NCBI GenBank assembly: GCA_951802425.1
Contig: OX637795.1
Span: forward strand, 4,692,501 to 4,756,500
Direction of reading: 5' to 3'
From: Clavaria fumosa
Lineage: Eukaryota; Basidiomycota; Agaricomycetes; Agaricales; Clavariaceae
Length of the DNA: 64,000 nt
Notes under the pieces: model-generated
Told to the model about the DNA's origin: nothing
Databases searched by the model: none
Seen by the model: only the letters and a program-made list of their open reading frames with translations
Position numbers and translations under genes: made by a program
Shown: positions 52,761 through 62,472 of the stretch, piece after piece
Position numbering within the stretch: the stretch's first letter is position 1
How the letters are laid out: each line of letters opens with the position of its first letter

Positions 52761-53440
52761 CTAAGTTCTAAATTCTTCCATTTCGTCTCCAACTACGATA
52801 TCCATCGGGACAGAGGAGCCACGGGAGCCTATCGCGTCCACCAGATTCCCCGTCTTCTTCAATACCGCTTCTTTCATCTGCCAGTGTATCACTTTTCCAG
52901 CCTCGTACGCCCTCCGAAACACCTCCTCGAACTGGTCGAGGTGCAGCCTGGTATCCATCGTAACGAGGGTCACTTTGTTCGTGCGAGGCATGATGGTGAC
53001 GGTCGGGTTCGGGACGTCATTCTCCTTGAAGAGTGTCAGATCCAAGAGGGGACATGTCGCGTGGAGCCCCGCGGTGACGGCGCAGACGAAGTCCAGGACG
53101 GGGATACCGGCACCGGCACACACGAGGGCGAGAGTTGTGCCGTTGACACACGTCTGCAGCAGGCCGCCATCTTGCTGCAGGACTTGTCGATCTGCGAGCG
53201 AGGAAAAGCCTCATTTGGACGACGGGTTCGAACGTGGATTTGATCGTCGCAGCCATGTCCAAGATTCGCCTGATGTGAAAAGAATGGTCGAATACCACAA
53301 CAAGGAACGAATGAAAGGAAGACCCTTTCAGGTACTCACTTATCTCCCCATCCTCGCTTTTTGCGTTCCCCCATGCTGGTTGATGCCCATGTGGCGAAGC
53401 TCGTGTAGCCTGCAGCCATCTGAACGGAAACTGCCATCAT
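52761..53440 (-). pseudogene. Exosome subunit RRP41 remnant, copy 2
   Basis: On the minus strand, SDGCRLHELRHMGIN (about 53,430-53,380) is the N-terminal strand. A shortened stretch follows, then RRILDMAATIKSTFEPVVQMRLF. A deletion of about ten bases near 53,205 shifts the frame, after which QVLQQDGGLLQTCVNGTTLALVCAGAGIPVLDF and LLDLTLFKENDVPNPTVTIM and the helix LDQFEEVFRRAYEAGKVIH complete the RNase PH fold to 52,761. Most of the N-terminal half is deleted. Compared with copy 1 at 23,548, this copy keeps the C-terminal half. Confidence 0.78.
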
Positions 53441-53565
53441 TGAGCACCTTGATTTGACTCTGAATGCGGTTGTATCAGGCTGCGCCTGATACGTGCCATA
53501 GAATTTCTGACCCGAGGCTGTTTGGCGATGTGCACATGGATCGCAGTCGGTAGCTGAGCTAAGCC

Positions 53566-53940
53566 ATGGTGGCGGTTGTCTTCAAGCACTTTCGCGTTTA
53601 CCAGATATTTGGTGCCAATACCTCCGTCTGGAAGACCATCGTAGCCACTACCCTTGTCCGCTCTTCCACTTGTGACACGTTCTATCTCAAGCCAGTGAGC
53701 ACAGGTCCAGATTCTGATGCAGACACGATGTGCGCAACGCGTCCCAGACTTGCGCTTACAGTAAGGAATCCTAACTCTCCTGTGTAGTCATATCAAACGG
53801 CATGCCGGAGGCAAGCCCAGACGTGGGCGCGTCCAGACAGAGTGTCTGTGGAGATTCGAAAACACCGTCAGTCCACATCTGGCTGCGAGAATGGCCTCTG
53901 AGAACGGACCCGGAGTAACCGTAACTTTAGGCCAGCTCTG
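53566..53940 (+). pseudogene. Dethiobiotin synthetase domain remnant, copy 2
   Basis: The first exon reads VFKHFRVYQIFGANTSVWKTIVATTLV and TFYLKPVSTGPDSDAD. The P-loop glycine before lysine is tryptophan (GANTSVWKT), which would abolish ATP binding. After the intron starting GTAAGG at 53,761 the next piece reads ECLWRFENTVSPHLAARMASENG at about 53,843-53,910, the VSPHLAA block of dethiobiotin synthetase. It is followed by stops. The copy is the inverted partner of 23,207-23,422, lacks its six-base insertion, and lies head to head with the RRP41 remnant. Confidence 0.75.
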
Positions 53941-54940
53941 TCGCCGGTGATATGCTAAGCACAGGGACTTCTCGTCTAGAGTGCACCAACAAGCGATTCA
54001 TTCATCAGCACAATCGCGTCTCATATCCAACGATGCGCGGCTCTATCCAACGGCTCGCGTGCCCATTTACATATCGAAACCGCGGGAGGTAAGGTTCTCG
54101 ACCACATCATGATACATGTCCCTGAACATGTGTCTTCGATATGTTCGACATTTCTAGTTACCTTTCTACCGTCCATGGGGTCTCGCCGTCATTCTTGAAG
54201 ACTTAATTGCTACGCCATTTCGTCTACAACGTTGGCAAACATATACTAGAGAACGATTGCAGCATGCAACCTCCTCATTTATTGTAAGCGTTGCACATTA
54301 CTCTTAGGAAAAGAGTGCTTGTGTGATCGACTATCTCTCTCCCTCCCTCTCTCTTTTGAATGGATTCTTCCTTGATATTTAGCAGCTATCACGGGAATTG
54401 GGTCGGCTGTCCTTTCTGGGGACCGATGATTCTGCCCGCATTGACATGAAAAGTCGTCTCGAAGACTCTACAAAATCAACAGGCCATCTACGCCGTCGTA
54501 GCCACTGTTGGATCTGCCGAGCATGGGAGTTGCGACCCTTTGCAAGAGATTATACACATCCGCGAAAAGGTAATTTAAAGTCCACGTGTCGGACGAAAAT
54601 TAGAATAGCCCTGACATACGATTTTGCCCTCGTAGTACCGCCAAAGAGGCCTCAACCTCAACTTCATTCTTGCTTCCCGGGGCGCATACTTCGCTACCGC
54701 TTGCCCTCAGGCCAAAACCGGAGTCCACCCCCATTTGAAGGCAGCGACCGTAGTCATGACAAGATTATGTCATTGTGATCATGTCATTGTTGATCCTCAC
54801 AAGGGCGCATACATTCAGTCAAGAACAGTGGTGCCAATGACGTCAAGGTGGAGAAGGCCGTGATTGCCAAACTTCCTGTGCACACCAGCCCTGGCGCTGT
54901 CAAGGTATTCGTAAGATTGTCCAGGAGCATCTGCCCAGAG
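53941..54940. other. Region without a supported gene
   Basis: A frame at 54,398-54,778 is open but arginine- and proline-rich and resembles nothing I know. A stretch at about 54,815-54,955 reads SVKNSGANDVKVEKAVIAKL and PVHTSPGAVKVF in one frame, which could be a scrap of a coding exon. CTCTCTCCCTCCCTCTCTCT at 54,335-54,354 is a simple repeat. Confidence 0.3.
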
Positions 54941-55903
54941 CTATACATCAATGCCGCTGCTCATTCGCATGTCTAAATAGAAATGCTTACTGCCCTGGCG
55001 TGGTGGGATTAGGAGTCGGCCCGTGCGGGATGCAAGATGTAGTTGAATTATGTGAACAAGGAGACTAGTTCCCGTGTGTGGAGGAGCTGCGCTTGGATGA
55101 ACGCCTTCTGACAGATTGCACTCTTCTCTCCTTTGGAGAGAAGAGCTGTGGAGACGGATGGCACCCTGTCCGCTGAGGCTGACTGTCTCGTCCCATGGGG
55201 TAGGCAGGGGGCTCAGATGTCTAGTCTGAGCCCTGCTCATCATTGCATGACACCTCACCTTCATCATTGCTCCAGTCAGGTGATGACTTGACAGGCTTCT
55301 TTGTCTGCTTAGTGGCCAAGGGCCTGGCCACTTTCTTTTTCCATTTTTGAGAGGTAGGCAAGCCCAGGGGGTTCCACATGATAGGTAGGATCCCATGGGC
55401 ACATTGCCCTTCCACTCATCCCCAGTCTGCTCTCCCATGTGGAAGTGGTAAGGGCTTGTGTTCCACCCTATGCACTCTAGCAGTGCATATGTCTGGGGTG
55501 GCATGGGAGGCTTCTCCCATTCTACCAGTGCCAGCTGGATATCATCATCCAAAGGGGCTGGCCCCTTCCACACATACTCCTGTGCCCATGTGAATACAAA
55601 CTCATCCCAGGTCTCTGTTTCTTCAACAGAGACTCCACAGTCACAAATGCCTCAATCATTTGCATGACCATCAGTGTTATCTTCATGTTCCAGCTTCTAG
55701 AACAGTGTAGGGGAAGAGGCCTTCCCTTAATAGCTTGCACATATGCCCATTTCCAGGCAAAGAGCACAACAGCCATAGCCAAGAATGGGCACTGCATATG
55801 CACCCATGATGGCACACTCACCATTATGGTGTGCCAAATGGCCACCTTGCACACCAATGAAAGGGGTGTATCCCTTTCTCAGTCAACACCAAGGATGGTG
55901 ATT
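54941..55903 (-). pseudogene. Unrecognised tryptophan-rich coding scrap next to gypsy D2
   Basis: On the minus strand the reading includes TWDEFVFTWAQEYVWKGPAPLDDD, LALVEWEKPPMPPQTYALLECIGW and PLKNGKRKWPGPWPLSRQ, broken by stops and shifts (for example near 55,575 and 55,880). The reading follows directly on the RNase H start of D2 (EYFMEEIRAGK), where integrase would be expected, so D2 is joined here to foreign or captured sequence. I do not recognise the family. Confidence 0.4.
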
Positions 55904-56426
55904 TTACCTGCCCTTATTTCTTCCATAAAATAGTGCATGTACATGCTTGTGTCTATGTGGGACTTCAGGTCCCCAGGGAGAACCTCTCCTTTCTCCCCCA
56001 TGAAGGAGAGCCATAGCTTCTGAGGGATCATAGTTCTTTTCAGCTGCAGTGAGGGCCTTGGAGATGTAGTCTACCACTCTCCAGGTCCTGTCTGTCTGCA
56101 ACTGTGAAAGGACTCTGCTGGTCACCAGGTTGCTAGCATCTGTCTCTACCTTCCATCTCCCTTTATCCTGGGGCAGAGCTAGGACTGGGGCTGAAACAAG
56201 CACCAAATGCATGTCCTGGAATGCTGCCTCCTCCTCTGCTCCCCATTTCCATGGGACTTCCCAGTCAGCCAGAATAAGGGTTTTGCTCAAGCAGAGAGGT
56301 TCAGGATGTGGCAGCAGAGGTAGTTCAGCATACCCCCAAATCTCTGCACCTCTTTCACATTCCTTGGTTATGGCCAGTTACAGATCACCACACCTTTAAT
56401 GGGATCGTGTTCCAGATGGTTGTGGG

Positions 56427-56655
56427 TATTGGTAATCATCCGGACAGATTACATAATGTGTATGTTTATTTGGTTGCGACGTAGCAGTGCCACAGCTCAG
56501 TCCACTATTTGACTGAGCTGTGAGTCTATCTCTTTTTACTTCGTATTACAACTGTACTGATGGCCTAGGGTAGAACGCAGTAACCCTAGGTACTACAACA
56601 AATACATACAGTCCACTATTTGACTGAGCTAACGCAGTAACCCTAGATTTCTATA
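56427..56655 (+). repeat. Copia 5' LTR
   Basis: It starts TATTGGTAATC and ends TTTCTATA. It holds two internal direct repeats: CAGTCCACTATTTGACTGAG and GCAGTAACCCTAG each occur twice. TTATGAG just inside the LTR (56,658-56,664) is complementary to CTCATAA, the anticodon loop of initiator tRNA-Met, which suggests half-tRNA priming. Confidence 0.92.
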
Positions 56656-56659
56656 GATT

Positions 56660-57489
56660 ATGAGATTCATCGCGCAAAACGACATCACGACTGCCAATAC
56701 CTCTTCCAATGCCATAGGTGTTCCTCGACTCCGCGATGATGGAGCGAACTGGGCCAACTACGAGTCGAAAGCCCGCACTGCTATGGGCGCGAGAGGATTG
56801 ATAAGACACTGTGACGGAACTGCATGAAAACCAGTTGCTTACCCTGAAGAGGCTGGAATCTCTATGAAAGCTCCAGGGATAAAAGCTACTGACGAAGACC
56901 TTGAAGAAAAGGAACAAAAATTTGATGAATACAAGCAAAAGGAATATAGTGCCTAGCACATATTACTTACTACGGTATCCCCACGCCTCACTACAGCCAT
57001 CAAATCCTTATCCGCATCTGACATGTGGAAGGCAATCCGGACTGACGCTACACGAAAGAGTCAGCTTCACAAAGTAGACACATGTCGCAGGTTACAATCT
57101 ATGATCTGTCCCGAAGACGGAGATGTCAAAGCCCATCTGAACACGATGATAAAAATTCGAGATGAACTCGAAGGCATAGGCACATCAGTCATGGACGATG
57201 ACTTCGCGACCATGATACTCACCTCCTTGCCACCCAGCTATCGCAGTCTTCTCCACTCAATCACTCACGCTGCAAGCTTGTCATTTATGGAAATCTCCCC
57301 AAATGACCTTATGCGCATCATCCTTGAGGAAGCAAGACAACATGAAATCGCAGATCTTGCCTCGAAATCCAGCGACACAGCCCTCCATGTCAAAAAGACT
57401 AGATGATGCAAAGGAAAGTCAGACAATTCAAGCACAAAAATGCTGTGTACAAACTGCAAATGTACGAATCATAAGGCAGAAAACTGCTA
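56660..57489 (+). pseudogene. Copia Gag
   Basis: The frame starts with ATG at 56,660 (MRFIAQNDI) and has TGA at 56,825-56,827 (at an arginine site), TAG at 56,954-56,956 (probably CAG) and TGA at 57,404-57,406. The core DVKAHLNTMIKIRDELEGIG and MILTSLPPSYRSLL is the copia gag (UBN2-type) module. A zinc knuckle CTNCKCTNHKAENC (CX2CX4HX4C) lies at 57,443-57,487, directly before the MITE insertion. Confidence 0.82.
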
Positions 57490-57790
57490 CATCAGGAAAT
57501 TGTACAAAAACTTTTTTACTTTTTTACTTTCTCAAGTGAAAAAGCAAAAAAGCAAAAAAGTTTTCTTTTTTAACAACTGCTGATGTGCTAGATTTGTAAG
57601 CCTTTTCAAACTTTTTCAACTTTTTTCAACTTTTTTACTTTTTTTGAAATTTGACCAACTGTGGCTTTTGACCAAATCTAGGTCACTTTTTTGCTTTTTT
57701 GCTTTTTTGGCTTTTTGAGCTTGTGCGAGCTCGTACGAGCTCGTGCAAGCTCGCACAAGCTCAAAAAAGTTTTGCTCAGGTTTCCTGATG
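57490..57790. mobile_element. 301-bp MITE inside copia gag
   Basis: The ends are inverted: CATCAGGAAA...CAAAAAGTTTT...; the left CATCAGGAAA matches the complement of the right TTTCCTGATG, and CTTTTTT follows at the same distance on both sides. TA stands on each flank (57,488-57,489 and 57,791-57,792), the duplication typical of mariner-like MITEs. Removing the insert and one TA restores NCYADGGAKQGQAPW in the gag frame. The interior is A/T runs (AAAAAAGC) plus a palindromic cluster of GAGCTCG near 57,730-57,765. Confidence 0.9.
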
Positions 57791-57792
57791 TA

Positions 57793-59437
57793 CGCTGATG
57801 GCGGAGCTAAACAAGGCCAGGCTCCATGGCAAAAGAAAAAGGAAAAGGACAAGGCTAACACTGCAGCTGTGTCAACCAAAAGGCAAGAGCATGACGACGA
57901 GTACCTCGCGTTTACTTGCCTTGGGGACCAGCACGAAGCTGCTGCAGCCGCATACCCAATGCCAAAATTGCGAGACATTATTCTTGACAGCGGCACTACT
58001 GCGCACTTCTGTCCGGATAGATCCATGTTCATAAGCTACTCGCCTACTAGCCCAACAGCAATCACCACCACCGATGGACGCGAATTGAAAGCCATTGGTC
58101 GTGGCGATATCATCCTACAAACCCAAAATGGCCAGAGTGTAAGCACGTTATGACTGAGAAACGTTGTGCACGCACCTTGCATGGCATTTATGCTAGTCTC
58201 TATTGGGAAACTGGATGATGCCGGCTATGCTGCTAAGTTCACAGATAACCTTTGCCAGATAAAGGACACAAACGGGAAGATACTTGCCCAGATCCCTAAG
58301 TTAGGCGGCCTATATCGCATACAATCATTGCCTTTAGAAGCTCACCTGGCCAAGAATCAAAAAACACTTACGCTTTTTGAGGCACACCGTGCTCTGGGCC
58401 ACATAAACTATGCTGCAGTTAAACATGCCATATCCACAGGCAAAATACTCAGAATGGCGATAGACACCTCATCCGACCCAGTTTTCTGCGATGCATGCAC
58501 TCAGGCCAAGCCGCACCGGCTGCCTTTCCCTGATAAAGCAACTAACCGAGCGAAATCTTATGGGGAGCGCATTCATGCTGATGTATGGGGTCCAGCCTCT
58601 GTCGAAACAATTGGCAGCAGCCGATACACCGTCGACTTCGTCGATGATGCGACTCACTGGACTGAAATATCCCTCCTGCACAAAAAGTCAGATGCTTTTG
58701 GTGCCTACAAACGTTTGGAGGCTCAAATCAATACTCACGACAATACAAAGATAAAATTTCTCTGTTCTGATCATGGCGGCGAATTCAACAGCGACGTATT
58801 CTCAGCCCATCTTGCCGAGAAAGGTACGAAGCGAGAACTCACCACCCATGACACCCACGAGCAAGTCGGAGCTGTCGAACATTGGAACAGAACCAAGGCG
58901 GAACTCACGAGAGCGATGCTCATCGATTCCAAGCTTCCGAAGTTTCTATGGGGTGAAGCCATGAAGCACGCAGCTTGGATAAAGAATAGGTCGCCTACCC
59001 GCGCTCTCGAAGGCGAAACACCTTTTTACGCCTGCTATGCCAACCATCCAAACTTATCTAAGTTAGTACCCTTCGGCACTCCAGCCTGGGTGAAGATCAT
59101 TGACGCAGGCAAGCTCGATCGTCGAGCACGCATGGGCCATTTTATTGGCATCGACTCAACGAGTACAGGATATAGAATTTACTTTCCTGATAAAAGGCAA
59201 ATCAGAATCGAGCGAGAGGTGGTATTCAATCTAAAAGAGGATACTGACCCCATCATGTGGACAGGTGAACTACTGCCTGAGGGGAGGACAAATACGCTCA
59301 GTCAGCATTCCACCTCCCAATCTGAATCGATTGACACCCGTCTAAACCTAGACGATTCGAATCACGAGAGCACCATGCTTGATGAATATCAGCATGATCC
59401 TCTGAATGAAGATCAACAACAGCACGTACCGCTTGAT
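57793..59437 (+). pseudogene. Copia protease and integrase
   Basis: LRDIILDSGTTAHFCPD at about 57,970-58,020 is the protease with DSGTT. A TGA at 58,151-58,153 stands at an arginine site (STL-stop-LRNVVHAP). The integrase zinc module shows EAHRALGHINYAAVKHA and CDACTQAK. The core has HADVWGP (first aspartate), CSDHGGEF (second) and VGAVEHWNRT with the glutamate kept. The frame is the same as gag. It runs into the first copy of a 103-bp duplication, beyond which the frame is shifted. Confidence 0.85.
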
Positions 59438-59540
59438 CACCCGTCTAAACCTAGACGATTCGAATCACGAGAGCACCATGCTTGATGAATATCAGCATGA
59501 TCCTCTGAATGAAGATCAACAACAGCACGTACCGCTTGAT
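59335..59540 (+). repeat. Tandem duplication of 103 bp in copia pol
   Basis: CACCCGTCTAAACCTAGACG starts at 59,335 and again at 59,438, and the two 103-bp units are almost identical. As 103 is not a multiple of three, the duplication shifts the reading frame by one base; removing one unit would rejoin the integrase frame to the RT frame. It lies in the acidic linker (LNEDQQQHVPLD) between integrase and RT. Confidence 0.92.
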
Positions 59541-61256
59541 CCCCCAGAGATCCCTGCCTGCAATGACGATTTACTTCCTCGCCGCACACGCCCCCAGCCA
59601 GGATTCTACAAAACTTTGGCAGGTTACGCACCGAAAGGGACAGCCGCTAATGCTACTCACCTTGATGCAGCTAACCACCTGCCAATGTTCGCTCTTCATG
59701 CCGGCTCTATCGGCGTAGAACCGCGCACTATCGCTCAAGCGCTCGCTGGCCCTGACGCAAACCAATGGGACAAAGCTTATCAGATAGAGTTAGACCAGTT
59801 AAGCTGTGCACGCACCTGGGATATCGTCGACTGCCCACCGGACAAACCAGTTATCCCATGCGGCTACGTCTTCAGGCTAAAGCTGGGCCCTAACAGCGAA
59901 ATCCTAAAATATAAGGCTCGAGTCGTCGCAGGAGGCCATAGGCAGACCAAAGGTACGAACTATAACGAAACGTTCGCCGCAGCGGCGAAGATCGCATCCA
60001 TCCGCATCTTCCTCGTGCTGGCTGCGCAACGTGACTGGGAAATAGATCAGCTCGATGTCGTTGGTGCTTATCTGAATGCTGACCTTGAGGAAGAGGTCTA
60101 CATGGAGCTGCCGCATGGAGTACTGCTCGAGAACGCGACGCGCAAAGTCTGCAGGCTGCGAAAGGGCCTATATGGGCTAAAACAATCAGGGCGAATGTGG
60201 TATCGAATGATGGCCTCTACCTTTATATCCCTTGGCTTCAATGTGTCCAAACTGGACCAATCAGCATTCATCAGAACACAAGACGAACAAAGCGTACATG
60301 TTACCGTTTCCACGGATGACATGGTCATGATGGGGAGCACATGGTCAGCTGTCGACCAGGTGAAAACTGAATTGCAAAAGTCATTTGAAATAACCGATCA
60401 AGGCGAGTTGTCATGGCTCCTGGGATTCGAGGTCAAACGAGACAGGGCCACGCGCACAATAGCGCTGAACCAATGGGCGTACCTTGAGGTGCTAGCGAAG
60501 CGGTTTGGACTACAGAACGGACATGCAGTCCACATTCCCATGGACCCAGGGGTAATGCTGTCAAAAGATCAGTGCCCTGTGAACCCGATCAACGCACCTT
60601 ATCAGGAAGCGTGCAGCGGGGTCCTCTGGCCAGCTGTAATATCGCGACCCGACGTGCAACTAGCTGTAGGTCTGCTGTCACAGTTCACGATAAACCCAGC
60701 GCAAGCGCACTGGGAGGCTATGAAGCGAGTGATAAGCTACTTGTTCACAACGAGAAACCTCTGGCTCACTCTGGGGGGAAAGGGCACACGCCCTGAAGTC
60801 TTTTCTGACGCCGACTGGGCGTCTCAGCCGGACCGACACTCGATTTCTGGGTTCGTTATGCGAATCAGGCGAGGTGCTGTTAGTTGGTCGTCGAAGAGAC
60901 AGACGCTAGTTGCGCAATCCAGCACCGAGGCGGAATACGTCGCAGCGGCAGTAGCTGCGAGGGAGATATTCTGGATAAGGAGTTTCCTGGCCGAGGTGGG
61001 AGCACGTGAACCGGGAGCGATGATGTTGTGGTTGGACAACATGTCAATGATCGCAATAACAAAGAACAATAAATTCCACGCACGCACCAAACACATCGAC
61101 ATCCGACATCATTTCGTTCGCGAGGCAGTCGAGCAAGGAACTATCCAAGTAGAATACGTCCCAACGAGTGAAAATGTCGCCGACGGCTTTACAAAGCCAC
61201 TCCCGTGGCCTGCCTTCGAAACATTCATTCGGGAACTCGCACTTCTGCCTGTTTGA
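59541..61256 (+). CDS. Copia reverse transcriptase and RNase H
   Basis: The frame is open to TGA at 61,254-61,256. RT blocks are VIPCGYVFRLKLGPN, ARVVAGGHRQTKGTNYNETF and QLDVVGAYLNADLEEEVYM. LRKGLYGLKQSGRMWY follows, then TVSTDDMVMMG, where the catalytic DD is kept though the preceding YV is ST. RNase H has FSDADWASQPD, SSTEAEYVA, WLDNMSMI and the terminal ADGFTKPL. The domain is of full length. The change of YVDD to STDD may lower activity. Confidence 0.88.
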   Translation, partial: PPEIPACNDDLLPRRTRPQPGFYKTLAGYAPKGTAANATHLDAANHLPMFALHAGSIGVEPRTIAQALAGPDANQWDKAYQIELDQLSCARTWDIVDCPPDKPVIPCGYVFRLKLGPNSEILKYKARVVAGGHRQTKGTNYNETFAAAAKIASIRIFLVLAAQRDWEIDQLDVVGAYLNADLEEEVYMELPHGVLLENATRKVCRLRKGLYGLKQSGRMWYRMMASTFISLGFNVSKLDQSAFIRTQDEQSVHVTVSTDDMVMMGSTWSAVDQVKTELQKSFEITDQGELSWLLGFEVKRDRATRTIALNQWAYLEVLAKRFGLQNGHAVHIPMDPGVMLSKDQCPVNPINAPYQEACSGVLWPAVISRPDVQLAVGLLSQFTINPAQAHWEAMKRVISYLFTTRNLWLTLGGKGTRPEVFSDADWASQPDRHSISGFVMRIRRGAVSWSSKRQTLVAQSSTEAEYVAAAVAAREIFWIRSFLAEVGAREPGAMMLWLDNMSMIAITKNNKFHARTKHIDIRHHFVREAVEQGTIQVEYVPTSENVADGFTKPLPWPAFETFIRELALLPV

Positions 61257-61263
61257 GAGGGGG

Positions 61264-61492
61264 TATTGGTAATCATCCGGACAGATTACATAATGCGTAT
61301 GTTTATTTGGTTGCGATGTAGCAGTGCCACAGCTCAGTCTACTATTTGACTGAGCTGTGAGTCTATCTCTTTTTACTTCGTATTACAACTGTACTGACGG
61401 CCTAGGGTAGAATGCAGTAACCCTAGGTACTACAACAAATACATACAGTCCACTATTTGACTGAGCTAACACAGTAACCCTAGATTTCTATA
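61264..61492 (+). repeat. Copia 3' LTR
   Basis: It matches the 5' LTR except for six transitions, at ATGTG/ATGCG, GCGACG/GCGATG, AGTCC/AGTCT, TGATGG/TGACGG, GAACG/GAATG and AACGC/AACAC. The following GTGGG is the target duplication. Confidence 0.93.
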
Positions 61493-62300
61493 GTGGGAGA
61501 TCTTCATCCCAAGGAAGATAACCTCACTCTTCTCAAACTCACACTTACTGAGCCTGAGACACAGCCCATTCTCTCCAAACTTCCACAAGACCCAATCCAT
61601 CCAATGCTGATGCATTGCCAAGTCCTCTGTGAACACAATAACATCATTGACATAGGCCCAGACATGTCCTCCAGTGATCTCCTCATACAGCATGTGGTTC
61701 ATGAAGCATTGGAAGGTGGCTGGAGCATTTTGCAGCCCAAATGACACTACTGCTGGTTCAAAGAGTCCACAAGGTGTTAGGAAAGCACAGCAGTGTTGGT
61801 GCTCTGGCCAAACCTGCATCAAGGGGAAGCCTCCCTTTGCATCTATCTTGGAATAGATAGTTGCCCCCTTTAACACATCCACTGTGTCTCAGATGAGGGG
61901 GAGGGAGTACTTGTCCTTGATCAAGTGTGGATTCAGTCTCGAGTAGTTGACAATCAGCTGTAGTTTGTCCTTCTTGTGTTTAAAGAAGAAAGGGCTAGCA
62001 TATGGGGATTTTGAAGGTCAGATTCACCCAGAAGCCAGCTGCTCATCCACCCAATAGTTCATCTCCACTGTCATGGGTTATGACCCAGTGGGACTGGACC
62101 TTTCCCAGGAGGAAATGGATCCATTCTTGGTGGTCACCAATCATCACCAGCACCTCAATTCCAAACCAGATTTTGCCCTCTCTGTTCTGTGACCCATCCA
62201 CATTGTACATTGTGATTGGGTTCAGCAGGGGAGATGGCTCCAGTCCCATCAGAAACACTGCCTCTTGACACTGGGAGCCTGACCTTGGTTCCCAGCCACA

Positions 62301-62472
62301 TCCAGGGACACAGGAGCATCGCACAAACATCATGAGAAGGTTGCGGCAGGTTGCAATGGGTTGCAAAAGGTCATGCAAGGTTGCGCAGAGGCTGCAAAAG
62401 GTTGCACAGGGGTCACGAAGGGTTGCATGGAGGTCATGATAGTGTCAGGCCTTTGCGACATTTGCCTCTACA
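62301..62472. repeat. Short GGTTGCA repeats
   Basis: Between 62,338 and 62,440 the words GGTTGCA and GGTCATG alternate about eight times. The stretch joins gypsy D2 (minus) to the second element A copy (plus). No gene is seen. Confidence 0.55.

Larger units (their letters stand above)
56427..61492 (+). mobile_element. Complete Ty1/copia element, 5,066 bp, with 229-bp LTRs
   Basis: Two LTRs of 229 bp (56,427-56,655 and 61,264-61,492) flank gag, protease, integrase, RT and RNase H in the copia order. The flanks GTGGG (56,422-56,426 and 61,493-61,497) are a 5-bp target duplication. A polypurine tract GAGAGGGGG at 61,255-61,263 precedes the 3' LTR. The LTRs differ at six positions (97.4% identity), five of them CpG/TpG or CpG/CpA changes. 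The single gag-pol frame is broken by in-frame stops, a 301-bp MITE and a 103-bp duplication. LTR ends are TAT...ATA rather than TG...CA. Confidence 0.95.
55904..62300 (-). mobile_element. Gypsy fragment D2, split by the copia element
   Basis: On the minus strand the protease end (HFLLGKVQSHWVI) lies near 62,090, followed by a deletion of about 350 bases relative to D1. RT follows at 61,990-61,498: DVLKGATIYSKIDAKGGFPL, LFEPAV, FGLQNAPATFQCFMNHML and AYVNDVIVF, then FLGMKISH. The catalytic YVDD has become YVND. The RT continues at 56,426 with NHLEHDPIKGVVICNWP in the same frame once the copia element and one GTGGG are removed. RNase H starts at about 56,190 (GRWKVETDASNLVTSRVLSQL) and breaks off near 55,925. 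The fragment is defective beyond the insertion. Confidence 0.8.

Noticed and set aside
54398..54778. 126-residue plus-strand frame
   Set aside because: Open but arginine- and proline-rich, without recognisable features.
57616..58032. Minus-strand frame with repeated AKKAKK
   Set aside because: It crosses the MITE and the antisense of copia gag-pol; it has no start context or domain.
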